A DNA stretch of 64,000 nt from Portunus trituberculatus (GCF_017591435.1 NC_059268.1:17283184-17347183), one strand, 5' to 3'; counted from the first letter of the stretch, positions 21,301 through 53,585 are shown. Numbers and translations: made by a program. The notes: a model not told the origin generated them from the sequence alone.

Positions 21301-22778
21301 TGCGTGTGTCTTAACGGTAAATCTTGTTTCTGTACATAACACCATTTAAGAGTCTACAGTAAATGAAACAGGAAAAATGTGCTTATAAAGTTAAAAGTTG
21401 TCGTGGAAAAACTGTGAAGCAGAAAAAGAATGAAAGCGAGGACGCCTTAGAAGTGCGTCACGTGACAACAAAATCTATACGTCACTGCAAGCAACGTTCA
21501 CTGCAGGTCATCTGATTTTACTTCCTGGAGCGATGTACGTTACTCGGAATACGGTGACAGTTACAAACTTCCTACACTGTCTCTGAAAAGGGAAAAATTA
21601 ATTATCCAAATACATGATGATGATAATGTTGATAGTGATGAATAACTGCAATTGTTATAAAGATTAATTTTCTTTTTTTATGGTACAATTTCAGAAATGG
21701 ACGGGATGTGAGCAGACAGATGGAGGAGATGCAAAAAGCTGCGTAGACTCTTTGCTTCAGAAGAGTCGCACGAGGTAAGAGGCGTGTGCAGATTGGTAAT
21801 AGCCAGTTATGAATTCTGCATGGTGGCTCGTTGGGAAACACTCAAGTTCGTAGTTAAGTTAAATTAGGATAGGAGGGTCCACACGTCCGCACTATGAAGC
21901 AAGTGCAGGCGGGTGGTAGCCAAGTAAGACTTCAGTGTGGTGGTCCGTTAGGTAACACTCGTTCATGCTCACCGCATATGACATTGTTGTTGGGGTATTT
22001 CAGGTTCACCTTGGTATATAGATGGTACTGTTTATCTAGTCTGAGGTGATGCTTATACCTGTGTTAAGTTGGTATTACTTCCAGGTGCCGGGGCGTAGTG
22101 GTGTAAAAGTGATGTGGAATAACTAATAATTTCGCATGATGGATTTTATATAATTTTGACTATTCAGAAACCTATTATGAAACCGTGATTTTCAAATAGT
22201 TAATTAGCCGTCTTATATTTACTTCTCTCAGTAGATTATGATAGAATTTGGAGGTTTACAAGAGTAATTTCATGAATCTTCAAACAGAAATAACTTGGTT
22301 TCTCATCGTTAATGGAAAAGTACCAATACGTTAACCCGATTATTAATTGTGGGGACCTTTAAAAGTAGTCTTTCTGTTAGTCCAAAGTTTTTGATAACGC
22401 GAGTACGGGTCCTGACAAGTTGAGGGCGAGCAGTTCCCATATGGTTTCGCGGCAGTTCATGAAAGGTAGGGTCATGGAGTGAAGGTCGACATACGCACGC
22501 AGACACGCCCCCTTCGTGTATACTGGCGCGTCTGAATTAAAAATTACCCTGCGTTTGTATTAATCTTAAAAAGTGTTCATCGACTTGGCAGCGTTAAAGC
22601 ATTCACTGACTCAGCAAGCTTATCCAGGAAAATTACGATAGTATATCCGCTCTCTTGACTTCATATCCTGATAAATTCTTCACTAAACAGGGTGTGCTCT
22701 TATCTTTTTTTTTTTCACGGCTTCCTGTACCGAAGCCACATGTGAGGATGTATCAAGTATAAGCGGCACATGACAAGC

Positions 22779-22826
<48 letters not shown>

Positions 22827-24611
22827 TGTGTGTGTGTGTGTGTGAAAGTAAGACCTCACTATACCTCTGCGTATATAAAACAGGTTTAGACGTGGCTGTA
22901 CTGTACCCATCCCATTTCACAGGGAATTGACTAGTTAGCATTTTTCTCTCTTATTTCCGTCAAAGTCTCAAGAATACATCTCTTGATCTTGATTGACTTT
23001 CCATGATTTGCCCTCTACGAAAGGAAGGAAAGGAAGGAAGCAAGCGAGTGTTGAGGTGTGGTGTACGTTGCTTAGCTAACAGAGACACCGTACGTGATGT
23101 TCTCGTCTGGAGCTTTGACCCAGCGAAAGGCGGAGAGAATGGGACCCTTCACCGTGTAGGCTCCACCCCACCCAACGAGCACTCACTTTCACTCACGACT
23201 AACGGCGGCGCACCTACCCACCTTGAGGAATCCCGTACGGCACTTCCTCCCTCACCTACCTCTTGATATTTGTGAAGAATGTTATCGGTGTTGGTATCTC
23301 TTCTGAAACAGTGATTAGTGATATTGCTGTGAGGATCGTGAAGTGAATGAAAGATTATGTGGACGTTGTAGAAGTAGTAGTAGTAATAGTAGTAGTAGCA
23401 GTAGTAGTGGTAGTAGTAGCAATAGTGGTGGTGGTAGTAGTAGTAGTAGCAGTAGTAGTAATAGTAATAGTAGTGGTACAGTAGTAGTAGTATTGGTAGT
23501 GGTAGTGGTAGTTGATGTTATAGGCTAATCATGCAACTCACTTATCAATATTCTATGACCATATACTTTTATACTACAAAAAAAAAAGCACAAACTACCA
23601 GTCAAACCGTTAACTAGCTCCTTAGTGGCCAACCTAACCCCAGAGAATGTCAGTCACTAATCCAAAGTGTATATATTCTTCCAGTGACGGAGCTCGCGTG
23701 CCCCAGCTGTCAGTAAGGAGGTCCACAGTAAGATGGAGGAAGCTGATACAGGTGACGCATGGTTCAAACTGTAGCACCTTCCGTAAAAAGATTGGTGAAC
23801 TATATGAGTCTCCTACACATACGCTGGAGTAAATAACAAAAATACACACTCAGGTAGAAAATAAGTTACATTCTAGGAAGAAATGTGTATACCTATGTTA
23901 TTTAGTATTTAACCCCTTCAGCATATTCAAACTAACTCCTACATACCCACGCACACACTAGTTATAAACCACGCTCGAGTTCAACACACAGAAACATTGA
24001 ACAATATTCATGCACGTCTCTCACTATCCGCGCATTCAGCCAACCACTCACATGCATACCCCTTCTTTAGAAATCTACCAATTACCTAGTTAATGAAAGT
24101 GGAGAAGGCTGAAGATTTATGCATGTTCAATAAAGAAAATACACGTTGATTATGGAGGTCGAGATAAGACGTCAGGATTTTTTTTTTTTTTTTTTTTTTT
24201 TGGCCGGGAACAAATCGATATCTCTACAATCAGCATCCCTCTCCTCATCAGTATCTTCCCTCTCAAGTCTCAAGATGCAGGAAGGGACAACTCCAAACAG
24301 AATCACGACTCAAACAGGACGAGACACCGAACGTTGAGAATATTTTCACTACTTGAGCACTAAACGCATACCATAGAAGATAAAAGAATAACACAAATAA
24401 TGAATCCCGATATTTTAGGCCTGCATTATGTGTCAATTGTCTCTTCTCCTGTCTATATACTGTACACCTTTCTCAGATTCTTTTTATACCAAAGAAAATG
24501 AAAACATTCACAAGTAAATTAGGTTATGCATTACTTTTTTATTATTCTTCCCATAAGTGTTACAAAAGCTGGAGGCTGTAAATGCGTATATGCACCCTAA
24601 TTTGTACTCGC
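20445..24611. other. Gene-poor segment with scattered microsatellites
   Basis: No conserved gene seen. Simple repeats: (GA)n 21244-21297, (CT)n(GT)n 22781-22843, an impure TAG array 23369-23515, and a poly(T) run 24180-24200. An 87-codon frame at 23003-23266 has no recognisable domain and no adjacent splice support. Confidence 0.45.
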
Positions 24612-24822
24612 TTAACCACTTCAGTACTGGCACGCATTTTTACCTTGAGTTTTGGGTATGGTTAAACGATTTTATTCACATTAGGAAGAATAAATGGAAG
24701 CTAAAGGAATAATGGCCACATTTTTCACTATTTCAATCCCTACATAAGTTACTTAAGTTGTTAAATCACCAAATAGTAACCAGAATGAATATGAAATCGC
24801 GTCATGGTACTGAAGTGGTTAG
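24612..24822. mobile_element. Short TTAA-flanked MITE
   Basis: The left end TTAACCACTTCAGTACTGGC mirrors the right end GTACTGAAGTGGTTAG. The left boundary is TTAA and the right is TTAG, a possible decayed TTAA duplication, which would fit a piggyBac-type MITE. The interior is about 180 bases and non-coding. Confidence 0.55.
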
Positions 24823-25884
24823 GTTAGAAAAGTAGAATACAGTTGGATAAGTTTAAGTTGTAGAATGTATGAGCATATGAAGTAAGCTGACTGCGCATGA
24901 ACCTCATTGACCGTTGAATTATGTAGTATTGACTCTATTTCTATTTTTATATGAATGCTAGTTTCACATACAATATTTCCTCTTTTTCTCTGTCTTTCAA
25001 TTTATATAGAGTTATTTTTTATCGCCTATTAAATGGTACGTGTAATACCTTGTTTCACATTCCTGTTTTGTTCTTTCAATCTACCCTTTCAAGTTGTATT
25101 TCTAAGGCAATGTCAGTATAAATCATTTTACTTTTTTATTCAATACAAGTTTTTTTTCCCCTTTGGTCTACATATCTTTTAATCACTTAATTACTAACTT
25201 GATCACTAGTTGGTTGCTTGTTATAATTGCCTACTGCTTATCTCCACCATTATACTCACGGCTCACAGCACAACAGATATATATACGCCATGCCCCATAA
25301 ACAACAGTAACCACAGATAACAACTTCCTCTCCTCCTCTTTCGTTAGTAGTTGTTCCGATCCCTGATACTTTATGATGTAAAATGATATAGGTAAATCAA
25401 ATCACTTATTTTTTCACCTAAGTGTCTTTCGCTGTTTGAAAGTCCTTGCGATGCCCCGTGCTGAATGGGACACGAAGATAGGTGCATAATCTACTACCCT
25501 CACTTTCCTCCCATTGTGCCCGTATCTCGTGATATTAGGTATTCCCGCCGGAGGTCTTTTGAGTTGTAGCATTTCAAGCCATACAGATTCCGTCAACTCA
25601 TAGGCTCATTCCAGGATCAACAGCAACATCTTTATTTTGACCCTGACTCCCTCACGCCGCTCACAAATACGAAAATAAAAATAACGAAAGAAATAAGAAG
25701 TGAGTGTAGAATTCGTTCCATGAAAGTTCAATAAGTGACATGCATGATATAAAATGATAGGTCAGTCATGTAGGTAGGTTCGTTTTCGATGTAAAGTAAG
25801 AATCATTGGGAGTTGTGACTAAAGGTGTAGGTTATTGTGTCTTCCAGCTACTTGCTGTTCATATTCAGAATGGGTAGGTGTGGG

Positions 25885-25911
<27 letters not shown>
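24823..25911. other. AT-rich segment, nothing recognised
   Basis: No exon, RNA gene or clear repeat identified before the TAG array. Confidence 0.4.
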
Positions 25912-26337
<426 letters not shown>

Positions 26338-26590
26338 GAAACAGCAGCAGCAGCTCTGTATCAGTTAAACAAACTTTGCAATAAGAGTCATATTATACAT
26401 GCATGTCATTTACTGAGAAGTGTCGATGAGGATAGTAAAGATATTTATACTTGCACTACGAGTATCCTGTGAGAGTGTGGCATGTCAGTCTAGACAACCA
26501 AGGAACTATTATCACTCCTTAAATGGCCATCACTTGTTTACACTGAGATGAAGAGTCCCTTTCATACTCAGAATTATTCCTGGTAGAATG

Positions 26591-26596
26591 GTGTGT

Positions 26597-26646
<50 letters not shown>
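26591..26646. repeat. (GT)n tail of the adjacent SINE
   Basis: GT array that in minus orientation is the 3' (CA)n tail of the type A SINE at 26647-26926. Confidence 0.9.
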
Positions 26647-26649
<3 letters not shown>

Positions 26650-26926
26650 ACCACGGTCGTCTGCTGGTCACCCAGCCAGCCTTTCCCATTACGGAGCGAG
26701 CTCAGACCTCATAGACCGATCTTCGGGTAGGACTGAGACTACAACACACTCCACACACCGGGAAAGCGAGGCCACAACTCTTCGAGTTACATCCCGTACC
26801 TACTTGCTGCTAGGTGAACAGGGGCTACACATTAAGAGGCTTGCCCATTTGCCTAGCCGCGCCCGGGACTCGAATCCAGGCCTTCTCGGTTGTGAACCGA
26901 GTGTGCTAACCACTACACTACGCGGC
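26647..26926 (-). mobile_element. SINE type A, full length
   Basis: Minus strand from 26926: tRNA-like head GCCGCGTAGTGTAGTGG, anticodon loop CTCACAA (anticodon CAC), B box GATTCGAGTCC, then the type A body and tail. It is nearly identical in layout to the copy at 166-450. Confidence 0.85.
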
Positions 26927-26948
26927 TTTATGTTCGTGTGGCCCCGTG

Positions 26949-27227
26949 TAATTCACTGTTTGATCTGCTGCAGTCTCTGACGAGACAGCCAGACGTTACC
27001 CTACGGAACGAGCTCAGAGCTCATTGTTTCCGATCTTCGGATAGGCCTGAGACCAGGCACATACCACACACCGGGACAACAAGGTCACAACTCCTCGATT
27101 TACATCCCGTACCTACTCACTGCTAGGTGAACAGGGGTTACACGTGAAAGGAGACACACCCAAATATCTCCACCCGGCCGGGGAATCGAACCCCGGTCAT
27201 CTGGCTTGTGAGGCCAGCGCTCTAACC

Positions 27228-27230
<3 letters not shown>
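26949..27230 (-). mobile_element. SINE type B, head truncated
   Basis: Minus-strand type B body ending at ACAGTGAATTACACGGG rather than a CA tail. The tRNA-like head is cut after the A box (CAGTGGTTAGAGC) and abuts a GT array at 27231. It sits 22 bases from the type A copy, in the same orientation. Confidence 0.82.

Positions 27231-27268
<38 letters not shown>
27231..27268. repeat. (GT)n microsatellite
   Basis: Directly replaces the first bases of the SINE head at 27230. Confidence 0.93.
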
Positions 27269-27271
<3 letters not shown>

Positions 27272-27674
27272 ACAATTACGATACTTTGTAGAGTTAAGAC
27301 GCAGCAGCCAAGCAACAACTCTACCAGCACTAGCACCACCAGCCACCCGAAGGAGGTCAAGAGCGGGATCAATAATGTGGACAAGGAACGCGACGCCGCA
27401 TAATAGAGCAAGGGATACTGAAGTGACTTGACTCACTCACTAACAGACTGTATTGAATTAACTCGGCTGGTTCTTCCCTGTCATTGTTGAGATCCCGCGT
27501 GTCCTACATATACAATTTCTGAGTCTTTATAGTTGAGTAAAATAGGAAGAAAACATTTATTTGTTCCCAAAAACACTGGATAGGGAAAAGAACGCAAAGA
27601 CCGTGGTAACAACAGATCTTTGAGCTTGTGGTGCTATCACCTGCCACATCATTTCAGTGGTATTACGTGCCCAC

Positions 27675-27678
<4 letters not shown>

Positions 27679-27720
<42 letters not shown>
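27679..27720. repeat. (GT)n microsatellite
   Basis: About 21 GT units; no SINE body was recognised next to it. Confidence 0.93.
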
Positions 27721-27721
<1 letters not shown>

Positions 27722-28079
27722 GAGACTGCTTCTCGCGGACACAGTGCACATTCTTCCTTATCAATATTGGTTTATCGACAGGTATAGAAAAAGATACGTA
27801 GCAAATATGTTTGTCCTGTCTTTGTTACGTAGATTCGTGTTTTTCTTATCTATCTGTGTACCTCAACTTAGAAATAATTTACTGAGCAGAATAGCCAGTA
27901 TATACAGTACCTAGCATTCTAGCTGTGAGTTTTCTCTAGCATGTCGTTCCTTTTGTTTTACGAGGAGTTGCCTGCAGGTATATAGTGAGACGACGCAAGG
28001 CGGTGCAAGGCAGAGGTTGTGGTCAGGGAAACCCTCGATGGAATGTGTTTGTTCGATGCTATTTATTTTTCAGTACGTC

Positions 28080-28082
<3 letters not shown>

Positions 28083-28128
<46 letters not shown>

Positions 28129-28334
28129 TCACCTCGGTCGTCTGCTGGTCACCCAGCCAGTCTTCCTCATTACGGAGCGAGCTCAGAGCTCATAGACCGA
28201 TCTTCGGGTAGGACTGAGACCACATCACACACAACACACACCGGGAAAGCGAGGCCACAACCCCTCAAGTTACATCCCGTACCTATTTACTGCTAGGTAA
28301 ACAGGGGCCATACATTAAGAGGCTTGCCCATTTG

Positions 28335-28385
<51 letters not shown>
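28083..28385 (-). mobile_element. Head-less SINE type A between two GT arrays
   Basis: The type A body occupies 28126-28336 on the minus strand. It begins after the (GT)n at 28083-28125 and stops at CTTGCCCATTTGCC, exactly where the tRNA-like head would join; a second GT array (to 28385) follows. The head has been lost or never copied. Confidence 0.8.
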
Positions 28386-28386
<1 letters not shown>

Positions 28387-29440
28387 ATTTTCGTAAACAA
28401 ATGTGACTGCATCTAAGAACTGTACGAACTGTGTACAACAGATCCAGCACATGCTAAAATTCAGAGTACTTTTCTGTTTCCTCCATGTCTTACTAAAAAT
28501 ATAGTAATCTGTTAAAGATATTCAGGTTTTTGTAGCTGACTTAAAAACTACATTTTACACGGGTGCTCTTATATAGGACACGGTGATGATCACTAAAATC
28601 ATCAAAGATACGCGTATCGGTAATTCGGTTTCAGAGATTGCACATCTTACTCACGTTATCCAGTAACTAATTATCACCAGCACGTGCCTGATGTGTGACT
28701 GAAATAGTGGTGGGTTGGGGTGAACTGAGGAGGACTGACTCAGCTAGCCGGCCTTCAGGCGCGCAGCGATATTCCAATTTCCTGTGTCTATGAAATTGAG
28801 GTAATGTTGATAATAAACATAATTATCATGCAGTACCTATACGTACAAATTGATTCCGATGATGACGAGAATGATGATGATTATGATGATGATGATGATG
28901 GTGATGATTATGTTATAAAGATGATATTGGTGATGCTGATAATGATGATAATGACACAAATAGTATATAGGTAGTTTAGTAATATTGCATAATTACTTGA
29001 ACACCTATAGCTACATATTTAAATCAATATCATCGAAATTCACAATACTATTTCAAACTCTGCAGCCTTGCGATAACAAAAGCATTCGTGTACTGTATGT
29101 ATTTGATTGAAGAACATGTTATGTTCAATCTGATAAACTATATATTTTTTTCATGAACTAATTCATGGTCGTTGTTCATTGTTTTCCATCATCCAGTCAT
29201 CGCGAGACCCATAAAATAATCTACACCCTAAGGGATTTGAGCCCCCAATAGATAATATCTGAGAACTAGTGCAAGGTAACGTCCTCATCTCAGCGCGACG
29301 TGCAACTTCACCTGATCCTATGGTTAACTTTCAACATTAAACTTGTCGATCGACAAGCATATAAAAATCCGATGCACCTACATTAAGACAAAACAGGTAA
29401 TGCATACTAAAATAATAACATGGTATATGAGAGGTTAACG
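28386..29440. other. Non-coding segment upstream of the USP6NL-like gene
   Basis: No gene recognised. GAT-rich simple sequence at about 28857-28950; the remainder is AT-rich. Confidence 0.4.
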
Positions 29441-29459
29441 TGAACATGTGTTTGAACGT

Positions 29460-29674
29460 TTGGTTCCAAAGTGAATGGCATGAAGGTGAATGTGTGAGGC
29501 AGCAGGCGAGCGGCGCGAGGCGAGGAACCATCGTGCAGGCGCGGCCGCCAGGTGGCAGCTGCTGCATGTACACAAGAGGACCAAACACTCCTCGAGATGG
29601 GGCATGGATGGTGTTGATTTTATGACTGACGGGGCCTCCAGAGGTCGAAAAACCGCCAACACTGTATCAATTGG
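29460..29674 (+). promoter_or_regulatory. Possible first (non-coding) exon/promoter of the USP6NL-like gene
   Basis: A locally GC-rich island (AGCGGCGCGAGGCGAGG, GCGCGGCCGCCAGG) in AT-rich surroundings ends in a strong donor, CAATTGG|GTAAGT at 29674/29675. The next acceptor in the same direction is TTGTTGCAG|G at 31016, which opens the exon with the USP6NL start codon. The exon's 5' limit is unknown. ATGs within it are not in frame with the coding exon. Confidence 0.4.
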
Positions 29675-30217
29675 GTAAGTAGGGGAACGTATAGTGAAGG
29701 TTTGGGTGTATGGTATTGACGGAGTGGTGAGAGGTGAGAGGAGCGCTGGTGGCAGGGACGAAGGAGGCCAAGAGTGAAGCAACAATGTGGGCGTTTCCAC
29801 ATATAGTTGCTGTACTACTTGAGATAACAGATATTTATGAAAAGAGATGTCTTACTGTAGTGCTTGTGGAACTGGTGAGTCTCTAGCGTGGAATGCGGAA
29901 AGTATGTACGATATTGAACAATCCTCAGCGATCTCGACATTAAAATTTAATTTCCAATCGCTCACAGGAATTGTTTTCAGTCAAGTTAACATGTCATATC
30001 GGCCTTTAATCTAATAGCTCTGTATATGGCAAGGATTAGCTGAGTGTATTTTTGTTTCATCTAGTCCTTCACAACACACTATCTCAATATGTGAAAGCAC
30101 ACCTCCCATAATTTTGGCCCTAGTGTCAACCGGTGGTCTCAGGCTGCCTCGATCGTGTCCAGCAGGTCTGAGTTGCCAGTTGTGCATTTTCCTCGTAGTA
30201 TTATCATGGATAAGAAT

Positions 30218-30218
<1 letters not shown>

Positions 30219-30283
<65 letters not shown>
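30219..30283. repeat. (CT)n microsatellite
   Basis: About 32 CT units. Confidence 0.95.
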
Positions 30284-30285
<2 letters not shown>

Positions 30286-30345
30286 GATTTTTTTCAACAA
30301 ACCACACATTGACACTACAGACAATTTCTTAATACACACACACAC

Positions 30346-30622
30346 TGTCTTGTAGCTTAGTGGTAAAGGGGCTGAGTTTGTGTTGGCCACTATGGCTGGC
30401 ATAGGTTTAAACTCTACTAGAGGCTGGCCATCTCTGGGATATTTGCACTGAGAGGCTGGGCAGTTACTGTCTCTCCTGAATAGGGATGTGTGGTGTGTTA
30501 GATCACAGTCTTATCTGAAGATCAGTAACAATGAGGTCTGATGTCATGCGGGGATGGTAGCGGCTGGTTGTTGCAGGTCTGCTCATTATCAGGACTTGTT
30601 GAGAATACCATACACACACACA
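30346..30622 (+). mobile_element. tRNA-derived SINE, type C
   Basis: The head has an A-box-like TAGCTTAGTGGTAAAGG and a B-box-like GGTTTAAACTC about 45 bases later. A body of about 200 bases follows, with ATCTGAAGATCAGTAACAA resembling the core motif of types A and B. Short CA runs lie at both ends (30336-30345 and 30611-30622). Head and body otherwise differ from types A and B. Confidence 0.62.
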
Positions 30623-31015
30623 TGATGCCTGCTTCACGATGTAAAAGTGATAGCCTCTTCCCAGAGAGAGAGAGAATGGTATGAATTTCTTAACACATAT
30701 CTTTTAGAGACAGATAGATAGAGAGAACATTTTTGCCTGAAGTGATAAAACTGAAGGGAAAATGCACAACTGGCAGACCAGATATGCTGGACATGGCTGA
30801 GGCAGCCAGGGGCCATAGATTGACACTAGTGCCCATAGTTTGACAAGTTTGTTATGTTGTCTTAGATCTTAGAATCACTTATTTATAGAAACATAACAGA
30901 TCAATTATCTGGATACCTGACAGAACATCCTGTGTCTATTTGTGTGTGTGTGTGTGTGTGTGTCATTATTATGTGATAACAATAGTAATAATTTTTTTAC
31001 TTGGCATTGTTGCAG

Positions 31016-48404
<17,389 letters not shown>

Positions 48405-48808
48405 GTACAAGCAGTGCTGAAGGCTTAATTCATATTTGGGAATTTTAAGTAATATGTATATAAATTTTGGTGTATCAGCATGTTTATAAATTATTTCGAT
48501 TGATAGGGAAGTAGTATTGAAAGTCTTAAATGTCCATTTCTTCACCAGGGTTGTAACAGAACATAATTGTTTTCAAGTTTTGTGTATAGAAAAGTATTGT
48601 CCAGAGTGGAAAGGAGTCCAAGTTACAATAAGTGATTAATAATATTGATAGATGTTTGAGCACACAGCTCATTACTAGTAAGTGTACTTAATAGAGTTGA
48701 TGTTTATAGATGCAATTGTCACTCCTAATAAGTATGGAGCCAATACTAGCATATTTTTATATGACTCCTATTCTAGTCTTCCTTGTGTTTTTCTTTTGTT
48801 AATTATTA

Positions 48809-48891
<83 letters not shown>

Positions 48892-49161
48892 GTTATTATT
48901 TTCTGATTTATTTATTTACTTTTTATATTATTCAGTTATTTTATTAATTTATTCATTTATATTTTTAGTGACATTATGATTTGATAATGGACAAAAACTT
49001 GCATTACATTCCTTTTCTCCTTAATGTGAGAACAAAACTCTGTTGTAGAGGTGTGCTGCTCTGTAGTCCAGATAACCCACAGTAGTCAAGGTCACTAAAA
49101 ATTCTTATTTTTATAAGTCTATTACATATTGATTACTATTTTTTCTGAGCAAAAATCATGA

Positions 49162-49297
<136 letters not shown>

Positions 49298-49652
49298 TTG
49301 TATATGGCTTTATTGGGTTTGAAATGCTTGTATTCTGCCATGAATTTACTTGCAAGTACACACATCTGTACTGGGCAGCCAATGAAATTTGTAGCATAAA
49401 TATTTGTGAGGGTCAGATCTGGCAACCTAGAAGATAAGGATTACAAGAATTACTGTAGAGTGCACATCCACATGGTGCTGCCTGGATCCCTTGAGCCAAG
49501 CCACTGTGCAATACTGCCACAAGGAAAGGGTCACATATACTCCACAAGTCTCTTTGAGTTAGAGGCCTGATTGTGCTCATTTTCAAATTTTCACCTGTGT
49601 TTTGTTTACCTCATTATTTTACATTATTCATAAATATTTCAGAAGCAGTAGA

Positions 49653-50089
<437 letters not shown>

Positions 50090-52931
50090 GAAATGTAATA
50101 TATAATTGATAGCATGGTATATTTGCAAAATTCAAATTGATTATTTAATCAAATAAGAATATTTTTTATAAGTTATATAGTTTGAAAAGATTATGATTTA
50201 GCATGATTTTGCAATCATTATTTCAGATTCCTTTGTTTCTGACCTGCTATACATATTTCCATTCATTTTTTCTTCTTTTGTATTACTCACATCTAGTGCT
50301 TGTTTTCTCTTAACATCTTTAATTTCAAGCATTCAAACTTCTTGATTGTTCTGATGAGCTCCTGCTTGATTTACTGTGTTGAAATGAGAATATTCTGTTT
50401 TCATTGTTCCATTATCTGCTTAATTTGTTGTACAGGGTCTAGTTATTCCAAATACTCACCAATATTTTACAAAAAAATGTATTTTGATAGGTTATGTCCT
50501 CTGTGGTTCACTGTTTCTTTTTCAAGAACATAACTTTATGTTTAGTGACGAATGGTGCCTCTCCATTCCTGTCTCATGCTATATTTTTATGCTATACATT
50601 TGAGGTAGTGTGCTGCCCCATTCATCACATTGTCTGGCAAGCTGTAAGCTGTTGCCCTTCATGCTAGAGACTGAACAAAACTCATGGCCTATAATTGTTG
50701 CAATAGGATTTTTCTTCATATTCTTGAGTCTAAGGCAAAGTTTACTGTTGTTGACAAAACATTTATGCATACATGACATAGTATGTAACTTGTTTCAAAC
50801 AGCAAATATTATTATTTATTTATTTATTTTTTTTTTTTTTCATTACAAAATCTAAAGATTCTATCTAATTACACAAATTCTAATTAGTACTTAATTCTCA
50901 GAAGCATCATTTGTTTGTAAGATGATAAACTGATATCTTAAATTGATAACTGTAAGTAGTTGTTCTTTAAATTGCAGTTAGAAGATAAATTTGCACTATT
51001 AAAATATTTTTCCAAACATAATAGACACCTGATATGTTAAGACATGAGATAGTTTGCCTCTGTATAGTTAAATAATGTTTCCACCATTAGGAACAAACAA
51101 TAACAATGTGATATCTAATTTTAGCAATGCAGACAATTAACTACCCAAAGAGCCTTTAAAGATTCATGTAGAACTGCAGAAGGAGGTTGTCAACCATTGT
51201 ATATTGATAGATGTACTATATCTAAATAATCTTGTAAATATTATTAGTCTGTGTATACTGCTAGCTTGAGGTATGTATGATCACCAGATGTGATATGCAT
51301 GAAAGAAAACTGAATGTATCATAGATTAAATATTCATCAAATACCCTGAAGTTATTTAGAATTGGTAAGGTATTGCAGGAATTATACTAAAGGTAGTAGT
51401 TGAATTATAAAATGTTTATAGTAAACCACCTTCCCTTGCTAATATTGGTTGTAACCATGAATGCTGTCATTGCTTTGTATGGCAAATTGTTTTGTGGCAG
51501 TGAAGTGAGATACACTTTGTTGGTATGATGGATGAAAATTCTTTTCTGGAATGTTATTGAAATCTACACATATTCACATAAGTTGAATCACCAGTGAACC
51601 AGTTTTCATACAAGCTGAATCACCAACAGATCTGTTGTTTATCTGAAGTCTAGCAACTCAGAATATGAACTAAAGAATGTATGGTGTTGTCAGACAACAA
51701 ATTTTTACATAATAAGACTAATTTTCATTGCAATAACACTCTACACTAAGATTTCAGTTGTACATTCCATTTATATAGCCATGCACATAATTCTGTGTAT
51801 TGATAGTTTTGTATTGTGTATATAATGTAATATTATACTGCATATCCCTTACTTCATACTTATTTGTACATCTCAAAACTATTGTGTAATTTTTTTTTAA
51901 ACTTTGGGCCACATTCTTAAACAGTGTTTTGGGATTTCCACAGTCATGTGACAAATTAGGAATCACAGACATGTTTATAGAACTCCTCTTCATGGAGAGA
52001 TTGTGAACTCTTAAAATGGCTCCCAAATTTCACCAGATTTTTATTACATGCATTGTTTAGAAAGTAGAATTTTTGCTTTTACAACTACATAGAGAGTAAA
52101 ATTGTAGATTTATAATAAATTTTGAGTGTGCTTGTAACTGTCTTTAAAAGTACAAGACTCGTATTTTGTTTACATGCAGATCTCTGAAATGGCACATGGC
52201 TGTAACAGAATGCCAGTTTTTGCCAACAGAATGCGTTGCTTTGTACAGGAAAGCAAGTACATAGAATGCAGCTTTAGAAAGTAAAATTGAGATTGCTATT
52301 CAATTTTAATGTTGAAAAAAAATAATTATTAGGTCTTTTTCTTACAAGCAGAGTAGAAATAGAATAAGGTCCTCAGTTAACACCTTTACTATAGTGGTGA
52401 TGTTTTTCTAAGTTGTGCAGACTTGGACTGTACATTCAAATTGTATTTTCAAGCTATCTGTAATTAACTATAGAGATAAATTTAGTTCCATATCCCATTG
52501 ATAATGAATTAAGAATAAAAAAGTTGTGTGGAGTTGTTCATGGATGGGGACTGCTACATGATTGTAGGAACCTCCAAATTTTGGTTATGAATATGGCCCT
52601 TTGTTTTTGACCACTGAAAGGTTGTTGGAAATGCTCATCTAATTGGAAGCTCTAAGATCCCCTGGAACTAGAATACTCTTTCATTATGTCACAAGAAAAT
52701 AGGTTTCAAAGATTTTTCTCCTCCCCTCCTTACTGTGTGAAGAATTTGTACCTATTCTTTCTATAAGATATTTTATTTATATGTTTTCTTTTTCATCATA
52801 ACAAATGTCGTTGCATTGTTTATCATCCTTCTTAACTTTCTTTTATCATATTCTTGTACTTCTTTTTTTTTTTCAGTCTATGCAATAGTATATATATGAT
52901 AATTTATTTTTATCAATTGTGTAAAATATAA

Positions 52932-52933
<2 letters not shown>

Positions 52934-52970
<37 letters not shown>

Positions 52971-53015
52971 CATCATCATCATCATCATCATTATTATTAT
53001 TATTATTATTATTAT
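52934..53015. repeat. ATT/TCA trinucleotide array
   Basis: ATT units, then about nine TCA units, then ATT again. Confidence 0.93.
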
Positions 53016-53146
53016 CTGTGCTCACTTTGATTACTGTGCTAGAGTTTTCCTTATAGAAGACAGTTTATACCATCGTGATTTTTTTTTTTTTTAAATATTA
53101 GTTATAAGCACACACACACACACACACATTTATCCTTAAGTTAACG

Positions 53147-53288
<142 letters not shown>

Positions 53289-53548
53289 CACAGTGTTTAT
53301 GCTGATTTCCTATTAATTTACAGATACTTCCCGAACCATCAGCATTAAAGTAAAGAAATTTGTGCTTTATCAAACTGATCTTGCTAGATACTTTGGAGGA
53401 AGATAAACATTGCATAATGTTATGAAAATGGTTAAATAAATTGTTGAATTCTATGTTGTACTTATATCTTCATTTTATGCCAATTTTTCATTATGGAAAT
53501 GGGTATGTATCTGTAAAGAGTACAGTATAGTGTATAGGACAGTAATTG

Positions 53549-53552
53549 ATTT

Positions 53553-53585
<33 letters not shown>

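Noticed and set aside
23003..23266. 87-codon plus-strand frame
   Set aside because: Mixed composition, no domain, no nearby splice signals; consistent with chance in a GC-richer patch.
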